From positions 1,612,001 through 1,676,000 of the forward strand of contig NZ_CP017183.1 of NCBI RefSeq assembly GCF_001729785.1: 64,000 nt of DNA, in the 5' to 3' direction. This DNA comes from Enterobacter hormaechei subsp. xiangfangensis (GTDB lineage Bacteria; Pseudomonadota; Gammaproteobacteria; Enterobacterales; Enterobacteriaceae). The position numbers were made by a program, and so were the translations under genes. The notes beneath the pieces are model-generated. The model did not search any database. It was not told where the DNA came from and saw nothing but the letters and a program-made list of their open reading frames with translations. Of the stretch, positions 31,178-41,076 are shown piece after piece (the stretch's first letter is position 1; every line of letters starts with the position of its first letter).

Positions 31178-33232
31178 ATGGAACTGAAAGCAACTTCAAT
31201 GGGCAAACGCCTGGCGCAGCACCCTTACGACAAGGTTGTCCTTCTCAATGCGGGAGTGAAAGTCTCCGGGGAACGCCACGAATATCTTATTCCGTTTAAT
31301 CAGCTACTGGCCATTCATTGTAAACGAGGGCTGGTATGGGGGGAGCTGGAGTTCGTCTTGCCGGCAGACAAAGTGGTGCGGCTTCACGGGACCGAGTGGG
31401 CGGAAACCCAACGCTTCCACTACCATCTGAACACGCGCTGGCAACAGTGGAGCCAGGAGATGAGCGTGATAGCCGCACAGGTGCTGCAACAGGTGCTGGA
31501 CGATATCGCGCTAAGCAATACGCAGCAGAAGTGGCTGACGCGCCAGCAAACCGCCGGGCTTCAGCAAAAAATTGCCCAGGCGCTGACGGCATTGCCTTTA
31601 CCGGTGGCGCGGCTTGAGGAATTTGATAACTGCCGCGACGCGTGGCGGAAGTGTCAGGCCTGGCTGAACGATATCGAGAAAAGCCGTCTGGCGCATAACC
31701 AGGCCTGGACTGAGGCGATGCTTACGCAATATGCCGATTTTTTCAGTACGGTGGAATCATCGCCCCTCAATCCTGCCCAGGCGCGCGCCGTGGTGAATGG
31801 CGAGCAGTCTCTTTTAGTGCTGGCAGGCGCCGGGAGCGGCAAAACGTCGGTGCTGGTGGCACGCGCGGGCTGGCTTCTGACAACGGGCGAGGCGGTTGCC
31901 GACCAGATTTTGCTGCTGGCCTTTGGTCGCAAGGCGGCGCAGGAGATGGATGAGCGCATTCAGGCGCGTTTGCATACCCAGGATATCTCGGCGCGCACGT
32001 TCCACTCCCTCGCTTTACACATCATTCAACAGGGCAGCAAAAAAGTCCCTGTTGTCAGCAAGCTGGAGAACGACGCTCAGGCTCGCCAGACGCTGTTTAT
32101 CAAGGCATGGCGTCAGCAGTGCAGTGAAAAAAAGGCGCAGGCGAAAGGCTGGCGTCAGTGGCTTGAAGAGGAACTCAACTGGGAGGTGCCGGAGGGCAGC
32201 TTCTGGCAGGATGAAAAGCTGGCGCGCCGGCTGGGCTCTCGTCTCGACCGGTGGGTAAGCCTGATGCGCATGCACGGCGGCTCTCAGGCGGAGATGACAG
32301 AAAGCGCACCGGAAGCGATCCGCGCTGTGTTTTCTAAGCGGGTTAAGCTGATGGCGCCGATGCTGAAAGCGTGGAAAACCGCGCTGAAAGACGAAAACGC
32401 GGTCGATTTTTCGGGGCTGATCCATCAGGCCATTATCATTCTGGAGAAAGGGCGCTTCGTCAGCCCGTGGAAACACATTCTGGTGGATGAGTTTCAGGAT
32501 ATCTCGCCGCAGCGCGCTGCGCTGCTTTCGGCGCTGCGGGCGCAGAATAAACACACGTCGCTGTTTGCCGTGGGCGATGACTGGCAGGCTATCTACCGTT
32601 TCAGCGGGGCGCAACTATCCCTCACGACAGCCTTCCACCACTATTTTGGGGAAGGCGATCGCAGCGATCTGGACACCACCTACCGCTTCAACGCGCGGAT
32701 TGGCGAAATAGCCAACCGTTTTATTCAGCAGAACCCGCATCAGCTGTCGAAACCGCTTAACAGCCTGAGGTCTGGGGATAAAAAGGCCGTCACGCTGCTG
32801 GCGGACGATCAGCTGGAACCGCTGCTGGATAAACTGAGCGGCTATGCGAAACCGGATGAACGAATTCTGGTGCTGGCGCGTTACCACCACCTCAAGCCGA
32901 CGGCGCTGGAAAAAGCGGCGACGCGCTGGCCAAAACTACAGCTCGATTTCATGACCATTCATGCCAGTAAAGGGCAGCAGGCCGACTACGTGATTGTGGT
33001 GGGGCTAAAAGAGGGGAGCGACGGTTTCCCGGCGCCGGCGCGGGAATCCGTGATGGAAGAGGCGTTATTACCTGTTCCGGAAGATTTCCCGGATGCAGAG
33101 GAGCGGCGCTTACTGTACGTGGCGATAACCCGCGCGCGCCATCGCGTGTGGCTCTTGTTCAACAAAGAGGAGCCGTCGGTGTTTGTCGATATTTTGAAGA
33201 GTATTGACGTGCCGGTGGCGAGAAAGCCGTAA
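31178..33232 (+). CDS. helD: DNA helicase IV
   Basis: Superfamily 1 3'-5' DNA helicase. The 684 residues from MELKATSMGKRLAQHPYDK equal the E. coli length. Walker A is GAGSGKT (217-223). The DEFQD helicase motif II, the GDDWQAIYRFSG motif III and the TIHASKGQQ motif V are all present. The N-terminal region before residue 200 is the HelD-specific extension. A Met eight codons upstream is in frame, but GGCAGG precedes 31178. Confidence 0.95.
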   Translation: MELKATSMGKRLAQHPYDKVVLLNAGVKVSGERHEYLIPFNQLLAIHCKRGLVWGELEFVLPADKVVRLHGTEWAETQRFHYHLNTRWQQWSQEMSVIAAQVLQQVLDDIALSNTQQKWLTRQQTAGLQQKIAQALTALPLPVARLEEFDNCRDAWRKCQAWLNDIEKSRLAHNQAWTEAMLTQYADFFSTVESSPLNPAQARAVVNGEQSLLVLAGAGSGKTSVLVARAGWLLTTGEAVADQILLLAFGRKAAQEMDERIQARLHTQDISARTFHSLALHIIQQGSKKVPVVSKLENDAQARQTLFIKAWRQQCSEKKAQAKGWRQWLEEELNWEVPEGSFWQDEKLARRLGSRLDRWVSLMRMHGGSQAEMTESAPEAIRAVFSKRVKLMAPMLKAWKTALKDENAVDFSGLIHQAIIILEKGRFVSPWKHILVDEFQDISPQRAALLSALRAQNKHTSLFAVGDDWQAIYRFSGAQLSLTTAFHHYFGEGDRSDLDTTYRFNARIGEIANRFIQQNPHQLSKPLNSLRSGDKKAVTLLADDQLEPLLDKLSGYAKPDERILVLARYHHLKPTALEKAATRWPKLQLDFMTIHASKGQQADYVIVVGLKEGSDGFPAPARESVMEEALLPVPEDFPDAEERRLLYVAITRARHRVWLLFNKEEPSVFVDILKSIDVPVARKP

Positions 33233-33249
33233 CGCGCCGGGCAAATTCT

Positions 33250-33280
33250 GTAGGCCCGGTAAGCGCAGCGCCACCGGGCA
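33250..33280. repeat. REP (PU) element after helD
   Basis: Imperfect palindrome GTAGGCCCGGTAAGCGCAGC, then GCCACCGGGC, in the helD-mgsA convergent gap. It is a repetitive extragenic palindrome of the same type as the pair at 51560-51630 and may block 3' exonucleases. Confidence 0.8.
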
Positions 33281-33285
33281 AAAAA

Positions 33286-33744
33286 CTACTTCAGTCTCTC
33301 CGCAAGATAACGCTGATAATCCGGGATCAAAATCTCCACCGGATCGTTAAACTGCGGCGATTCAATGATGAAATCTGCCGTTGAAAGATTGGTGGCTACC
33401 GGAATGTTCCATACCGTCGCCAGACGCAGCAGCGCTTTAACGTCCGGATCATGCGGAACCGCGTTCAGCGGATCCCAGAAGAAAATCAGAACGTCAATTT
33501 TACCTTCTGAAATCTGAGCGCCTACCTGCTGGTCACCCCCCATCGGGCCGCTCAGCATGGCATTCACTTCCAGACCGGTTTCGCGGTGGATCAGGTTGCC
33601 AGTTGTTCCCGTAGCAGAAAGGGCATGATGCTGTAAAAGAGGCTGATGGCGACGAACCCAGTTAAGCAGCATTTGTTTACAGTGATCGTGCGCAACCAGA
33701 GCAATGTGCTTGCGCGCCGGAAGTGTACGTGTTGTCAGTTCCAT
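33286..33744 (-). CDS. mgsA: Methylglyoxal synthase
   Basis: Converts dihydroxyacetone phosphate to methylglyoxal plus phosphate, a bypass of lower glycolysis under phosphate limitation. The 152 residues equal the E. coli length. Catalytic and binding residues His19, Asp71, His98 and Asp101 are all at their expected positions ([21 protein letters not shown]). Confidence 0.96.
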   Translation of the reverse strand: MELTTRTLPARKHIALVAHDHCKQMLLNWVRRHQPLLQHHALSATGTTGNLIHRETGLEVNAMLSGPMGGDQQVGAQISEGKIDVLIFFWDPLNAVPHDPDVKALLRLATVWNIPVATNLSTADFIIESPQFNDPVEILIPDYQRYLAERLK

Positions 33745-33824
33745 AATCTTATCCGTGAGGTTACCTCGCTACACGATGACGGGAACTGACTGATGCTGCA
33801 AGAGAAAGGACAAAAAAATGTGGC

Positions 33825-34487
33825 TTACGACGAAGGTTGTTGTTTTGCCCATTGCAGAAAACGGGCGCGCGTGTCCGGATCGGCATTCTGGAACCAGAAC
33901 TTGAGACGTTGCTCAGTAAGGGTCTGCGACTGAGGGGGGAGTACATCCAGCTCCGATACGCCCGAAAGCAGGGTACTGTCATCCGCCATCATGGTGGCGA
34001 ACTGGGGCAGCGAGGCGCGCCTGCTGGCCCTGTTGTAGGTCTCGGTGTCCGCTTCATAGTCAGTTCCCTTTGGCCTTTTTGTCAGCGCCAGAATATCCAG
34101 CTTTACCGGGATGGGCATGGAATCCCCGTCCACCAGTTCAATGCGCGGCGAGGCATCAAATGCCAGTGACTCCTTTTCTGTCTCAAGGCGCGGGAGACGA
34201 AAATTGACCTGGCTGATACGCTGGGTATTAAAGCTGACCACCAGCGGAGGCGAAATGTACACCTGCTGTTCGTTGTCGGCGAAGCGAATGGTCTTTTCCA
34301 CCCGAAAAACCAGCTGATGCGGGCCGTTATCCAGCTCGATGCTGTCTGCGCCCCGTAGCAGGGAACTGGAGACTTTTTTCCCGTCCAGCACCAGCAGGTC
34401 AATGTCGGTTGAGAGTCTGAGGGTGGTTGCGAAAACACAAACCGGCATGATTAACGCAACCACAGCCCAGGCAATGCCGGTTTTCAT
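33825..34487 (-). CDS. csgI: Curli assembly inhibitor CsgI (YccT)
   Basis: Periplasmic DUF2057 protein reported to inhibit curli subunit polymerisation. The 220 residues start [20 protein letters not shown] (signal peptide, cleavage near residue 20) followed by [18 protein letters not shown]. The open frame has a Met 14 codons upstream (34529), but the signal peptide sets the start at 34487. Lies alone between mgsA and divergent yccU. Confidence 0.88.
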   Translation of the reverse strand: MKTGIAWAVVALIMPVCVFATTLRLSTDIDLLVLDGKKVSSSLLRGADSIELDNGPHQLVFRVEKTIRFADNEQQVYISPPLVVSFNTQRISQVNFRLPRLETEKESLAFDASPRIELVDGDSMPIPVKLDILALTKRPKGTDYEADTETYNRASRRASLPQFATMMADDSTLLSGVSELDVLPPQSQTLTEQRLKFWFQNADPDTRARFLQWAKQQPSS

Positions 34488-34658
34488 AGCAGACTCCTGT
34501 AGACAAACTACCCGGTAAGAATGTATCAAAATTTTTCGATAAACACGTTTACTAACATATAGACATATTCTGCCGTTTTGCCCTCATACTTCTGTATGGG
34601 ATGCGTGGTTGAGATGTTCGCTTTGACGTACACTTTGAAAAAAACCAGGAGGAACAGC

Positions 34659-35072
34659 ATGAAAGAGAACGACATTGTCGAGATTCTGACGACCACGCGC
34701 ACTATCGCGCTGGTCGGCGCGAGCGATAAACCGGATCGCCCAAGCTATCGGGTCATGAAATACCTTCTGGACCAGGGATATCACGTGATCCCGGTCTCGC
34801 CGAAGGTGGCGGGGAAAACGCTGCTGGGTCAGCAGGGTTATGCGACGCTCGCGGACGTGCCGGAAAAGGTGGATATGGTGGACGTTTTTCGTAATTCAGA
34901 AGCGGCCTGGGGCGTGGCGCAGGAAGCGATCGCCATTGGCGCGAAAACGCTGTGGATGCAACTGGGCGTGATTAATGAGCAGGCGGCCGTGCTGGCACGC
35001 GATGCCGGGCTGAAAGTGGTGATGGATCGCTGTCCGGCAATCGATATTCCCCGTCTGGGGCTGGCAAAATAA
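34659..35072 (+). CDS. yccU: CoA-binding domain protein YccU
   Basis: A 137-residue Rossmann-fold CoA-binding family protein: [20 protein letters not shown] near the N-terminus, VDMVDVFRN in the middle. The length equals E. coli YccU. Function unknown. A strong ribosome-binding site (AGGAGGAA) precedes the start; the longer frame from 34578 lacks support. Confidence 0.9.
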   Translation: MKENDIVEILTTTRTIALVGASDKPDRPSYRVMKYLLDQGYHVIPVSPKVAGKTLLGQQGYATLADVPEKVDMVDVFRNSEAAWGVAQEAIAIGAKTLWMQLGVINEQAAVLARDAGLKVVMDRCPAIDIPRLGLAK

Positions 35073-35098
35073 AAAAAGCCCGTTTGACGGGCTTTTTT
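35072..35098. terminator. Bidirectional yccU/hspQ terminator
   Basis: Stem AAAAAAGCCCG / CGGGCTTTTTT with loop TTTGA between the convergent yccU and hspQ. Confidence 0.9.
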
Positions 35099-35104
35099 AC
35101 ACCT

Positions 35105-35422
35105 TTAGTTACGCAGTCTTGGTGCCTGTAACTGTTTGCGGATGGTCTGAGCAAGCTCGTCCATAGTGGGTTGTTCCGGATGCTCATCCTGTAGTTCACC
35201 ACTCAGCTGCGCTTCGGCAAGATAGGTATGGACAGGCTGACCATCGTCGCCCTCCATAACCACATGATACCAGGGCGCGGCGCGAAGCTCTGCGTCAACG
35301 GCCAGATCGTCTGCTGACGGTTCATCAAGGGAATACTCCGGGTCGATATCCACGACCACACCCAAATATCCAAGCAAGGTGTGGCGGACCTGCTGGCCGA
35401 TACCGAATTTGCTGGCAATCAT
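35105..35422 (-). CDS. hspQ: Heat shock protein HspQ
   Basis: Small hemimethylated-DNA-binding-fold protein that acts as a Lon specificity enhancer and promotes degradation of mutant DnaA. The 105 residues from [14 protein letters not shown] equal the E. coli length, with [20 protein letters not shown] the core. A Met two codons upstream is possible. I did not find a heat-shock promoter by eye. Confidence 0.93.
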   Translation of the reverse strand: MIASKFGIGQQVRHTLLGYLGVVVDIDPEYSLDEPSADDLAVDAELRAAPWYHVVMEGDDGQPVHTYLAEAQLSGELQDEHPEQPTMDELAQTIRKQLQAPRLRN

Positions 35423-35482
35423 AGTCACCTCCCGGGAAACATTACATACACACTATGTGCGGGCAATATTTCTCTTTTCAAG

Positions 35483-36673
35483 TTACATGACGCGACAGGC
35501 AAACCCTTTCAGATACAGCCCTTCCGGGTAGGTAGCGATCACCGGGTGATCGGCGGCCTGACGGAACTGCTCTATAAATTGTACATCACGACCCGCATCT
35601 ATTGCGGCATCGGCGATGATTTTTTGGAATAAATCTGTCGTCATCAGGCCAGAACAGGAGAACGTCAGCAGCACGCCGCCCGGGTTCAGCAGCTGGATCG
35701 CCAGCATGTTGATGTCTTTATAGCCACGGCAGGCGCCCATCAGCTGGCTTTTATTTTCCACAAACTTCGGCGGGTCCATCACGATGACGTCAAATTTCTC
35801 GCCCTGGTCGCGGTATTTACGCAGTAGTTTGAACACGTCGTCGCGCACAAACTCCGCTTTGCTCAGATCCAGCTTGTTCAGCTCAACGTTCTGTTTCGCC
35901 ACATCCAGCGCTTCCTGTGAGGTGTCGACGCTCACAACCTGGGCACAGCCGCCCATCAGGGCAGAGACCGCAAAGCCGCCGGTATAAGAGAAGCAGTTCA
36001 GCACGCGCTTATCGGCAACGTACTGGCGCGTTGCCAGACGGCTGTCACGCTGGTCGAGGTAATAACCGGTCTTATGGCCGCCCTGGATGTCCACCAGCAG
36101 CTTCATGCCGTGCTCCTCGATAGGCAGCAGGGCAGGCGGCAGTTCGCCGGTGACCGGGCCCTGCGTCAGCTCCATGCCCTCTTTTTTACGTACCGCCACG
36201 TCGCTGCGGTCGTAAATGGCACATTCCGGGAACAGGGTTTGCAGGGCGCTAATCAGCGCGGCACGCTGGTATTCCGCCCCGGCGCTCAGCAGTTGCAACA
36301 CCAGGAAATTGCCGAAGCGGTCAATGGTCACGCCCGGTAGCCCGTCGGATTCACCGGCAATCAGACGATAGCTGTCCAGCCCGTCACGCTTTGCCAGCCA
36401 CTCGCGCCACTGCTGCGCCTGTTGCAGACGACGGACAAAGAAGTCGATATCGATGGCTTCTTCTTTATTGAACGTCCAGACGCGCGCGCGGATCTGAGAT
36501 GCAGGCGAGTATGCGCCGCGTGCTAACCATTTCCCCTGATGGTCAACAATATCGATGGTTTCACCGAGGCTGGCTTTACCTTCCATGCGGGCAACCGCGC
36601 CGGAAAAGACCCAGGGATGACGGCGCAGTAATGACTTCTCGCGCCCTTTGGCTAACACTAAACGTACACTCAT
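35483..36673 (-). CDS. rlmI: 23S rRNA m5C1962 methyltransferase RlmI
   Basis: Methylates C1962 of 23S rRNA. It has 396 residues, as in E. coli: an N-terminal PUA domain ([20 protein letters not shown]), an EEHE region, and a Rossmann methyltransferase with [18 protein letters not shown] and the [11 protein letters not shown] motif. Catalytic Cys lies in [10 protein letters not shown]. Divergent from acyP. Confidence 0.95.
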   Translation of the reverse strand: MSVRLVLAKGREKSLLRRHPWVFSGAVARMEGKASLGETIDIVDHQGKWLARGAYSPASQIRARVWTFNKEEAIDIDFFVRRLQQAQQWREWLAKRDGLDSYRLIAGESDGLPGVTIDRFGNFLVLQLLSAGAEYQRAALISALQTLFPECAIYDRSDVAVRKKEGMELTQGPVTGELPPALLPIEEHGMKLLVDIQGGHKTGYYLDQRDSRLATRQYVADKRVLNCFSYTGGFAVSALMGGCAQVVSVDTSQEALDVAKQNVELNKLDLSKAEFVRDDVFKLLRKYRDQGEKFDVIVMDPPKFVENKSQLMGACRGYKDINMLAIQLLNPGGVLLTFSCSGLMTTDLFQKIIADAAIDAGRDVQFIEQFRQAADHPVIATYPEGLYLKGFACRVM

Positions 36674-36766
36674 AATTTGCTATTCTGTCGATTCCAATGA
36701 AATGGCCGCCATTTTCCCGACTTCAGTGAGGAAATGCAACGCGCCAGTCGGATAAGGAGAAGGATG

Positions 36767-37048
36767 ATGTCAAATGTTTGCACCATTGCCTGGGTCCATG
36801 GCCTTGTACAGGGCGTCGGATTCCGCTACAGCACCCAGCGCGAAGCCCTTCAGCTCGGGCTGACGGGGTATGCGCGTAACATGGATGATGGCAGCGTGGA
36901 AGTTGTGGCCTGCGGTGAGGCGGATCGGGTTGAGAAGCTGGTGGCGTGGCTGAAAGCGGGCGGGCCGCGCAGCGCGCGGGTTGATAAGGTGCTAACGGAA
37001 CCGCATCAACCCGGCCGGGAATACGCTGACTTCAGTATTCGCTATTAA
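36767..37048 (+). CDS. acyP: Acylphosphatase
   Basis: Hydrolyses acyl phosphates. The 93 residues from [20 protein letters not shown] contain the phosphate-loop VQGVGFR and the catalytic Asn in [22 protein letters not shown] site precedes the start, and the frame from 36734 is an extension. It overlaps the convergent tusE by 4 bp. Confidence 0.93.
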   Translation: MSNVCTIAWVHGLVQGVGFRYSTQREALQLGLTGYARNMDDGSVEVVACGEADRVEKLVAWLKAGGPRSARVDKVLTEPHQPGREYADFSIRY

Positions 37049-37374
37049 ATGCATTTTACCGGCTTTGGCAGGCCGGCGATTTTTGTCGCCTGTTTAGCCG
37101 GGCCTTTCGGAAACAGGCGATACAGATAACGGCTGTTGCCTTTCTCTTCGCCAAATTTATTCGCCATGGCTTTGACCAGCATGCGGATAGCTGGCGACGT
37201 GTTGAATTCAAGGTAAAATTCTCGCACGAAGCGCACCACTTCCCAGTGTTCCGGGGAGAGGGTAATTCCTTCGTTTTCCGCAATTTTCTCCGCCAGCGCT
37301 TCGCTCCACTGGCTGCTCTCTTTCAGATAACCGTCGTTATCGGTTTCGATCTCTTTGCCTTCAAAACTCAACAT
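37045..37374 (-). CDS. tusE: Sulfur carrier protein TusE
   Basis: Final Tus relay protein that accepts persulfide sulfur from TusD and passes it to MnmA for 2-thiouridine in tRNA. It has 109 residues, DsrC family, with the conserved penultimate Cys at the C-terminus (KPVKCI) and the [20 protein letters not shown] core. A Met two codons further upstream (37380) could also be used. Confidence 0.93.
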   Translation of the reverse strand: MLSFEGKEIETDNDGYLKESSQWSEALAEKIAENEGITLSPEHWEVVRFVREFYLEFNTSPAIRMLVKAMANKFGEEKGNSRYLYRLFPKGPAKQATKIAGLPKPVKCI

Positions 37375-37423
37375 ATTCATTCACGCGTTAGTCAAAAACC
37401 GCCTCAGTCTACCAAAAAAACAA

Positions 37424-37443
37424 AGCCCCGCATAAGCGGGGCC
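37424..37443 (-). terminator. yccA terminator
   Basis: Stem GCCCCGC / GCGGGGC with loop ATAA. On the minus strand it is followed by TTTGTTTTTTTGG, upstream of tusE, which shares the strand. Confidence 0.85.
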
Positions 37444-37462
37444 CTGTTCACAGCACGGTGAG

Positions 37463-38122
37463 TTAATCGCGGCTGGCGAAGCCCAGGATGCTCAGCAGGC
37501 TGACAAAAATGTTGTACAGCGACACATACAGGCTCACGGTGGCGCGGATATAGTTCGTCTCACCGCCGTGAATGATGTTGCTGGTTTCATACAGGATTGC
37601 GCCGGATGAAATCAGGATAAACACCGCGCTGATTGCCAGATGCAGCGCAGGCAATTGCAGGAAGATGTTCGCCAGCATACCGACCAGTACAATCACGATA
37701 CCCGCCATCAGCATACCGCCAAGGAAGGACATGTCCTTACGGGTGGTCAGCACGTAGGCCGAGCAGCAGAAGAACACCAGCGCGGTACCGCCCAGCGCCA
37801 TACCAATCACGTCGCCCATTCCGGCAGACAGATAGGCATTCAGGATTGGCCCCAGAATGTAGCCCAGGAAGCCGGTAAAGGCGAACGCGGAGAGAATCCC
37901 CACCGGTTTATCCGCGGTTTTGTAGGTCAGGAACATCAGACCGTACATACCCACCAGCGTCAGGATCAGGCCTGGAGAAGGCAGCATCAGTACGGTGCTG
38001 GCCGTTGCGGTGATGGCCGAAAACGCCAGCGTCAGGCTGAGCATGAAATAGGTATTGCGCAGCACCTTATGGGTGCTGAGTAGCGATGTGCGGTCGCATG
38101 AAGAAGTAATTATACGATCCAT
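37463..38122 (-). CDS. yccA: BI-1/TMBIM family protein YccA (FtsH modulator)
   Basis: Inner-membrane protein with about seven helices; E. coli YccA is a substrate and inhibitor of the FtsH protease. The 219 residues equal the E. coli length. The N-terminal cytoplasmic tail [19 protein letters not shown] is what FtsH uses for recognition in E. coli. Monocistronic, closed by a strong hairpin. Confidence 0.95.
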   Translation of the reverse strand: MDRIITSSCDRTSLLSTHKVLRNTYFMLSLTLAFSAITATASTVLMLPSPGLILTLVGMYGLMFLTYKTADKPVGILSAFAFTGFLGYILGPILNAYLSAGMGDVIGMALGGTALVFFCCSAYVLTTRKDMSFLGGMLMAGIVIVLVGMLANIFLQLPALHLAISAVFILISSGAILYETSNIIHGGETNYIRATVSLYVSLYNIFVSLLSILGFASRD

Positions 38123-38392
38123 GAGTCACTCTCTTATGACAGATGTAATTAGCGCAAAGAATAGGAAACGGCGCGGCAGACGCAAAGTGGTTTTACCCAT
38201 CTTTACTCAGCCCCTTAGGGATTATGCTGGTTTTTTATTCTGGCAAAGCCGTTGTACTCAGAATGAAGTGCGGTTTGTAGGGTGTATTCAGATCAACCTC
38301 TTATAGGTCACTGAAAAATATTGCGTTATTTCCCTAAGGCCGCTAAGAGTTATTTCCGGATCGTCATAAAAACAGACAATAAGGCGAAGGAA

Positions 38393-40021
38393 ATGAAACC
38401 ACAAACACGCACGCGCTTTACGCTCTCTTTGTTAACCGCAGGGGTCCTGTGCGCCAGCACGGCAACCTGGGCGGCTAACGTGCCGGCAGGAACCCAGCTG
38501 GCAGATAAGCAGGAACTGGTCAGGAACAACGGCACTGAGCCCGCCTCGCTCGACCCGCATAAAGTCGAAAGCGATGTCGAATTTAATATTATCAGCGATT
38601 TATTCGACGGGCTGGTCAGCGTCTCTCCGGCAGGTGAAACCCAGCCGCGCCTGGCGGAGAAATGGGAAAATAAAGACAACACCGTCTGGACGTTCCATCT
38701 GCGTCCGGGCATTACCTGGAGCGATGGAACCCCCATCACCGCGGAAGATATTGTCTGGAGCTGGCAGCGGCTGGTCGACCCGAAAACCGCCTCTCCGTAT
38801 GCCAGCTATCCCGGCAGTATGCGTATCGTCAACGGCACTGATATCGCAGAAGGCAAAAAAGCGCCCGAGTCGCTGGGGGTGAAAGCCATCAATGACAGCA
38901 CGCTGGAAGTGACGCTCACGCAACCCAACGCCGCTTTCCTGGCGATGCTGGCTCATCCGTCTCTAGTGCCAATAGATAAAGTCCTGGTGGGCCGTTTCGG
39001 AGATAAGTGGACCAAACCGGAGCACTTTGTCAGCAGCGGGGCCTATAAACTGTCACAGTGGGTGGTGAACGAACGCATTGTCGCGGTGCGTAACCCGAAA
39101 TATTGGGATAACGAACATACCGTCATCAACAAGGTGACCTATCTGCCCATTTCCTCTGAAGCCGCTGACGTCAACCGCTATAAAGCGGGCGAAATCGACA
39201 TTGTCTACACGGTGCCGATCAACCAGTTTGCACAGCTGAAGAAAACGCTGGGGAGCGAGCTGGACGTTTCACCGCAGCTTGCCACCTATTATTATCAGTT
39301 CAACACCACCCGGCCGCCGTTCAACGACGCCCGCGTGCGCAAGGCGCTGAACCTGGCGCTGGATAAAGACATTATCGCCGATAAAGTATTAGGGCAGGGT
39401 CAGCGCCCGGCATGGCTCATCAGCCAGCCGGATATTGGCGGCGTCAAGCTCCAGAATCCGGATTACGCCAGCTGGCCGATGGATAAACGCATTGCCGAGG
39501 CGAAAAAGCTGCTGGCCGAAGCCGGATTTAACGACAGCCATCCGCTCAGCTTTAATCTCCTCTATAACACCTCGGAATCGCACCAGCGTATTGCCATTGC
39601 CGCCAGCTCAATGTGGAAGAAGAACCTCGGCGTGGAGGCGAAGCTGCAAAATCAGGAGTGGAAAACCATGCTTGATACCATGCACACCCATAACTTTGAC
39701 GCGGTACGCTACGCCTGGATTGCCGATTACGACGATGCGGCAACCTTCCTGAACAACTTCCGTACCGGGGACAGCCAAAACACCACTCAGTACAGCAATC
39801 CGGACTACGATCGGGCACTGGTGAACGCGGCGAAATCGAAAACGGCGGAGGAGCGCGGTAAATTCTACCAGCAGGCAGAAGATCTGCTGGGACGCGATGT
39901 CCCGGCGATCCCTGTTTATCATTACGTGCGCACGCACCTGGTGAAACCGTGGGTAGGGGGCTTCACGCCAGACAAGCTCGGGTACTACTACACCAAAGAT
40001 ATGTACATCAAAAAGCACTAA
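38393..40021 (+). CDS. OppA/MppA-like periplasmic oligopeptide-binding protein (orphan)
   Basis: Solute-binding protein of 542 residues, family 5 (peptide/nickel). Signal peptide MKPQTRTRFTLSLLTAGVLC then ASTATWA-A, cleavage near residue 27. Mature start NVPAGTQLADKQELVRNNG, with EPASLDPHK, VWTFHLRPGITWSDGTP, YYQFNTTRPPFNDARVRKA and the C-terminal VKPWVGG and MYIKKH typical of OppA and MppA. It is closer to OppA than MppA over most blocks. No permease or ATPase gene is adjacent, so it presumably feeds OppBCDF elsewhere. The start at 38393 has GCGAAGGAA before it; the 38321 Met is an extension. Not present at this place in E. coli K-12. Confidence 0.85.
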   Translation: MKPQTRTRFTLSLLTAGVLCASTATWAANVPAGTQLADKQELVRNNGTEPASLDPHKVESDVEFNIISDLFDGLVSVSPAGETQPRLAEKWENKDNTVWTFHLRPGITWSDGTPITAEDIVWSWQRLVDPKTASPYASYPGSMRIVNGTDIAEGKKAPESLGVKAINDSTLEVTLTQPNAAFLAMLAHPSLVPIDKVLVGRFGDKWTKPEHFVSSGAYKLSQWVVNERIVAVRNPKYWDNEHTVINKVTYLPISSEAADVNRYKAGEIDIVYTVPINQFAQLKKTLGSELDVSPQLATYYYQFNTTRPPFNDARVRKALNLALDKDIIADKVLGQGQRPAWLISQPDIGGVKLQNPDYASWPMDKRIAEAKKLLAEAGFNDSHPLSFNLLYNTSESHQRIAIAASSMWKKNLGVEAKLQNQEWKTMLDTMHTHNFDAVRYAWIADYDDAATFLNNFRTGDSQNTTQYSNPDYDRALVNAAKSKTAEERGKFYQQAEDLLGRDVPAIPVYHYVRTHLVKPWVGGFTPDKLGYYYTKDMYIKKH

Positions 40022-40124
40022 CGATCCGCGGTGGATATTATGCTGCCAAAACGGCCAATCTGTCGTCTATTCAACCGATTAAACGCATTTTGGCTATTTT
40101 TAAAGCGAACGAATGCGCGTACTC

Positions 40125-40153
40125 TTTACAGCGCGCGGTGAGGTGTTTATAGT
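40125..40153 (+). promoter_or_regulatory. Promoter of first tRNA-Ser
   Basis: TTTACA (40125-40130), 17-bp spacer, TATAGT (40148-40153); the spacer is G/C-rich. This gives a start about 6-7 nt downstream, before the mature tRNA end. Confidence 0.8.
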
Positions 40154-40165
40154 TCGCCTCACTTA

Positions 40166-40253
40166 GGAAGCGTGGCCGAGCGGTTGAAGGCACCGGTCTT
40201 GAAAACCGGCGACCCGAAAGGGTTCTAGAGTTCGAATCTCTACGCTTCCGCCA
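40166..40253 (+). tRNA. serT: tRNA-Ser(UGA), first copy
   Basis: An 88-nt class II tRNA with encoded CCA. The acceptor GGAAGCG pairs with CGCTTCC, the anticodon loop is CTTGAAA with UGA at 40200-40202, it has a long variable arm, and GTTCGAATC is the T-loop. It reads UCA, UCG and UCU by modified U34. It lies next to yccA, as serT does in E. coli. Identical in sequence to the copy at 45709. Confidence 0.97.
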
Positions 40254-40260
40254 AATTCGA

Positions 40261-40294
40261 AACCCCTGCGATAGCAATATCGCAGGGGTTTTTT
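40261..40294. terminator. Bidirectional terminator of first tRNA-Ser
   Basis: Stem AACCCCTGCGATA / TATCGCAGGGGTT with loop GCAA and TTTT on the plus strand. It also lies 20 bp beyond the end of the convergent ABC ATPase gene. Confidence 0.85.
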
Positions 40295-40314
40295 GCTTTT
40301 GCGCCAGGCTTCCG

Positions 40315-41076
40315 TCATGCCACCATGTTGTAGCTTATCGTGATCCCGGCGTCGGCCTTGCAGACCTGAGCTTTTACGCACCAGGTGTCCTCAATGTTTG
40401 CCGGCGTCAGAACCGCTTCGGGCGCGCCCGTGGCGGCGATCTGCCCGGCCTTCAGGAGGATCAGACGCTGGCAATAATTGGCTGCAAGATTGAGATCGTG
40501 CAGTGCAACAACCACCGTAAGCGGCAGCTGTGAAACGAGCCGCATCAGCTCCAGCTGGTGCTGAATGTCCAGGTGGTTTGTCGGTTCATCGAGCAACAGC
40601 ACCTGCGGCTGCTGGGCCAGCGCGCGGGCTATCTGGCTTCGCTGGCGCTCTCCGCCAGACAAAGAGTGCCATCGCCGCTGGCGTAAGCGGCATAACTGCA
40701 TCAGGCCAATCGCCTGCTCAACCGCAGCCTCATCGTCGCGCGAGGTTCTCTGGAATGTTTTCCGGTAGGGCGTACGCCCCAGTCTGACAATGTCCTCAAC
40801 GGTCAGTTCTCCGTCGACCTCAGCATGTTGCGGGACAAACGCCATGTGCTGCGCGCGTTTTTTCAGCGGCATCATGCCGAGCGTTGTGCCATTAAGCGCC
40901 ACGCGTTCGCTGAGTCGTGGAAACAGCCCGGCGAGACAGCGCAGCAGCGTCGACTTGCCCGAGCCGTTTGGCCCTAACAGGCCGATAATCTGCCCGGATG
41001 GCAGGTCGAGATCGATATTCTTAAGCACCGTCTGCGCTTGTCGGGTTACGGTTAACCCGGCCACAGTAATATTCAT
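40315..41076 (-). CDS. FecE/BtuD-type ABC transporter ATPase
   Basis: ATP-binding subunit of the binding-protein-dependent iron-siderophore/B12/metal importer family. The 253 residues start MNITVAGLTVTRQAQTVLKN. Walker A is GPNGSGKST (35-43), signature LSGGERQR (139-146), and Walker B LLLDEPTNHLD. The start overlaps the permease stop by 4 bp (ATGA). A longer open frame upstream (to 41262) lies inside the permease and is not translated. Last gene of a three-gene minus-strand operon after a Zur-like operator. Confidence 0.9.
   Translation of the reverse strand: MNITVAGLTVTRQAQTVLKNIDLDLPSGQIIGLLGPNGSGKSTLLRCLAGLFPRLSERVALNGTTLGMMPLKKRAQHMAFVPQHAEVDGELTVEDIVRLGRTPYRKTFQRTSRDDEAAVEQAIGLMQLCRLRQRRWHSLSGGERQRSQIARALAQQPQVLLLDEPTNHLDIQHQLELMRLVSQLPLTVVVALHDLNLAANYCQRLILLKAGQIAATGAPEAVLTPANIEDTWCVKAQVCKADAGITISYNMVA

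Noticed and set aside
40163..40381. Minus-strand protein frames across both tRNA-Ser genes (also 45652-45867)
   Set aside because: They read through the reverse complement of the tRNA; similar only because the tRNA is duplicated.
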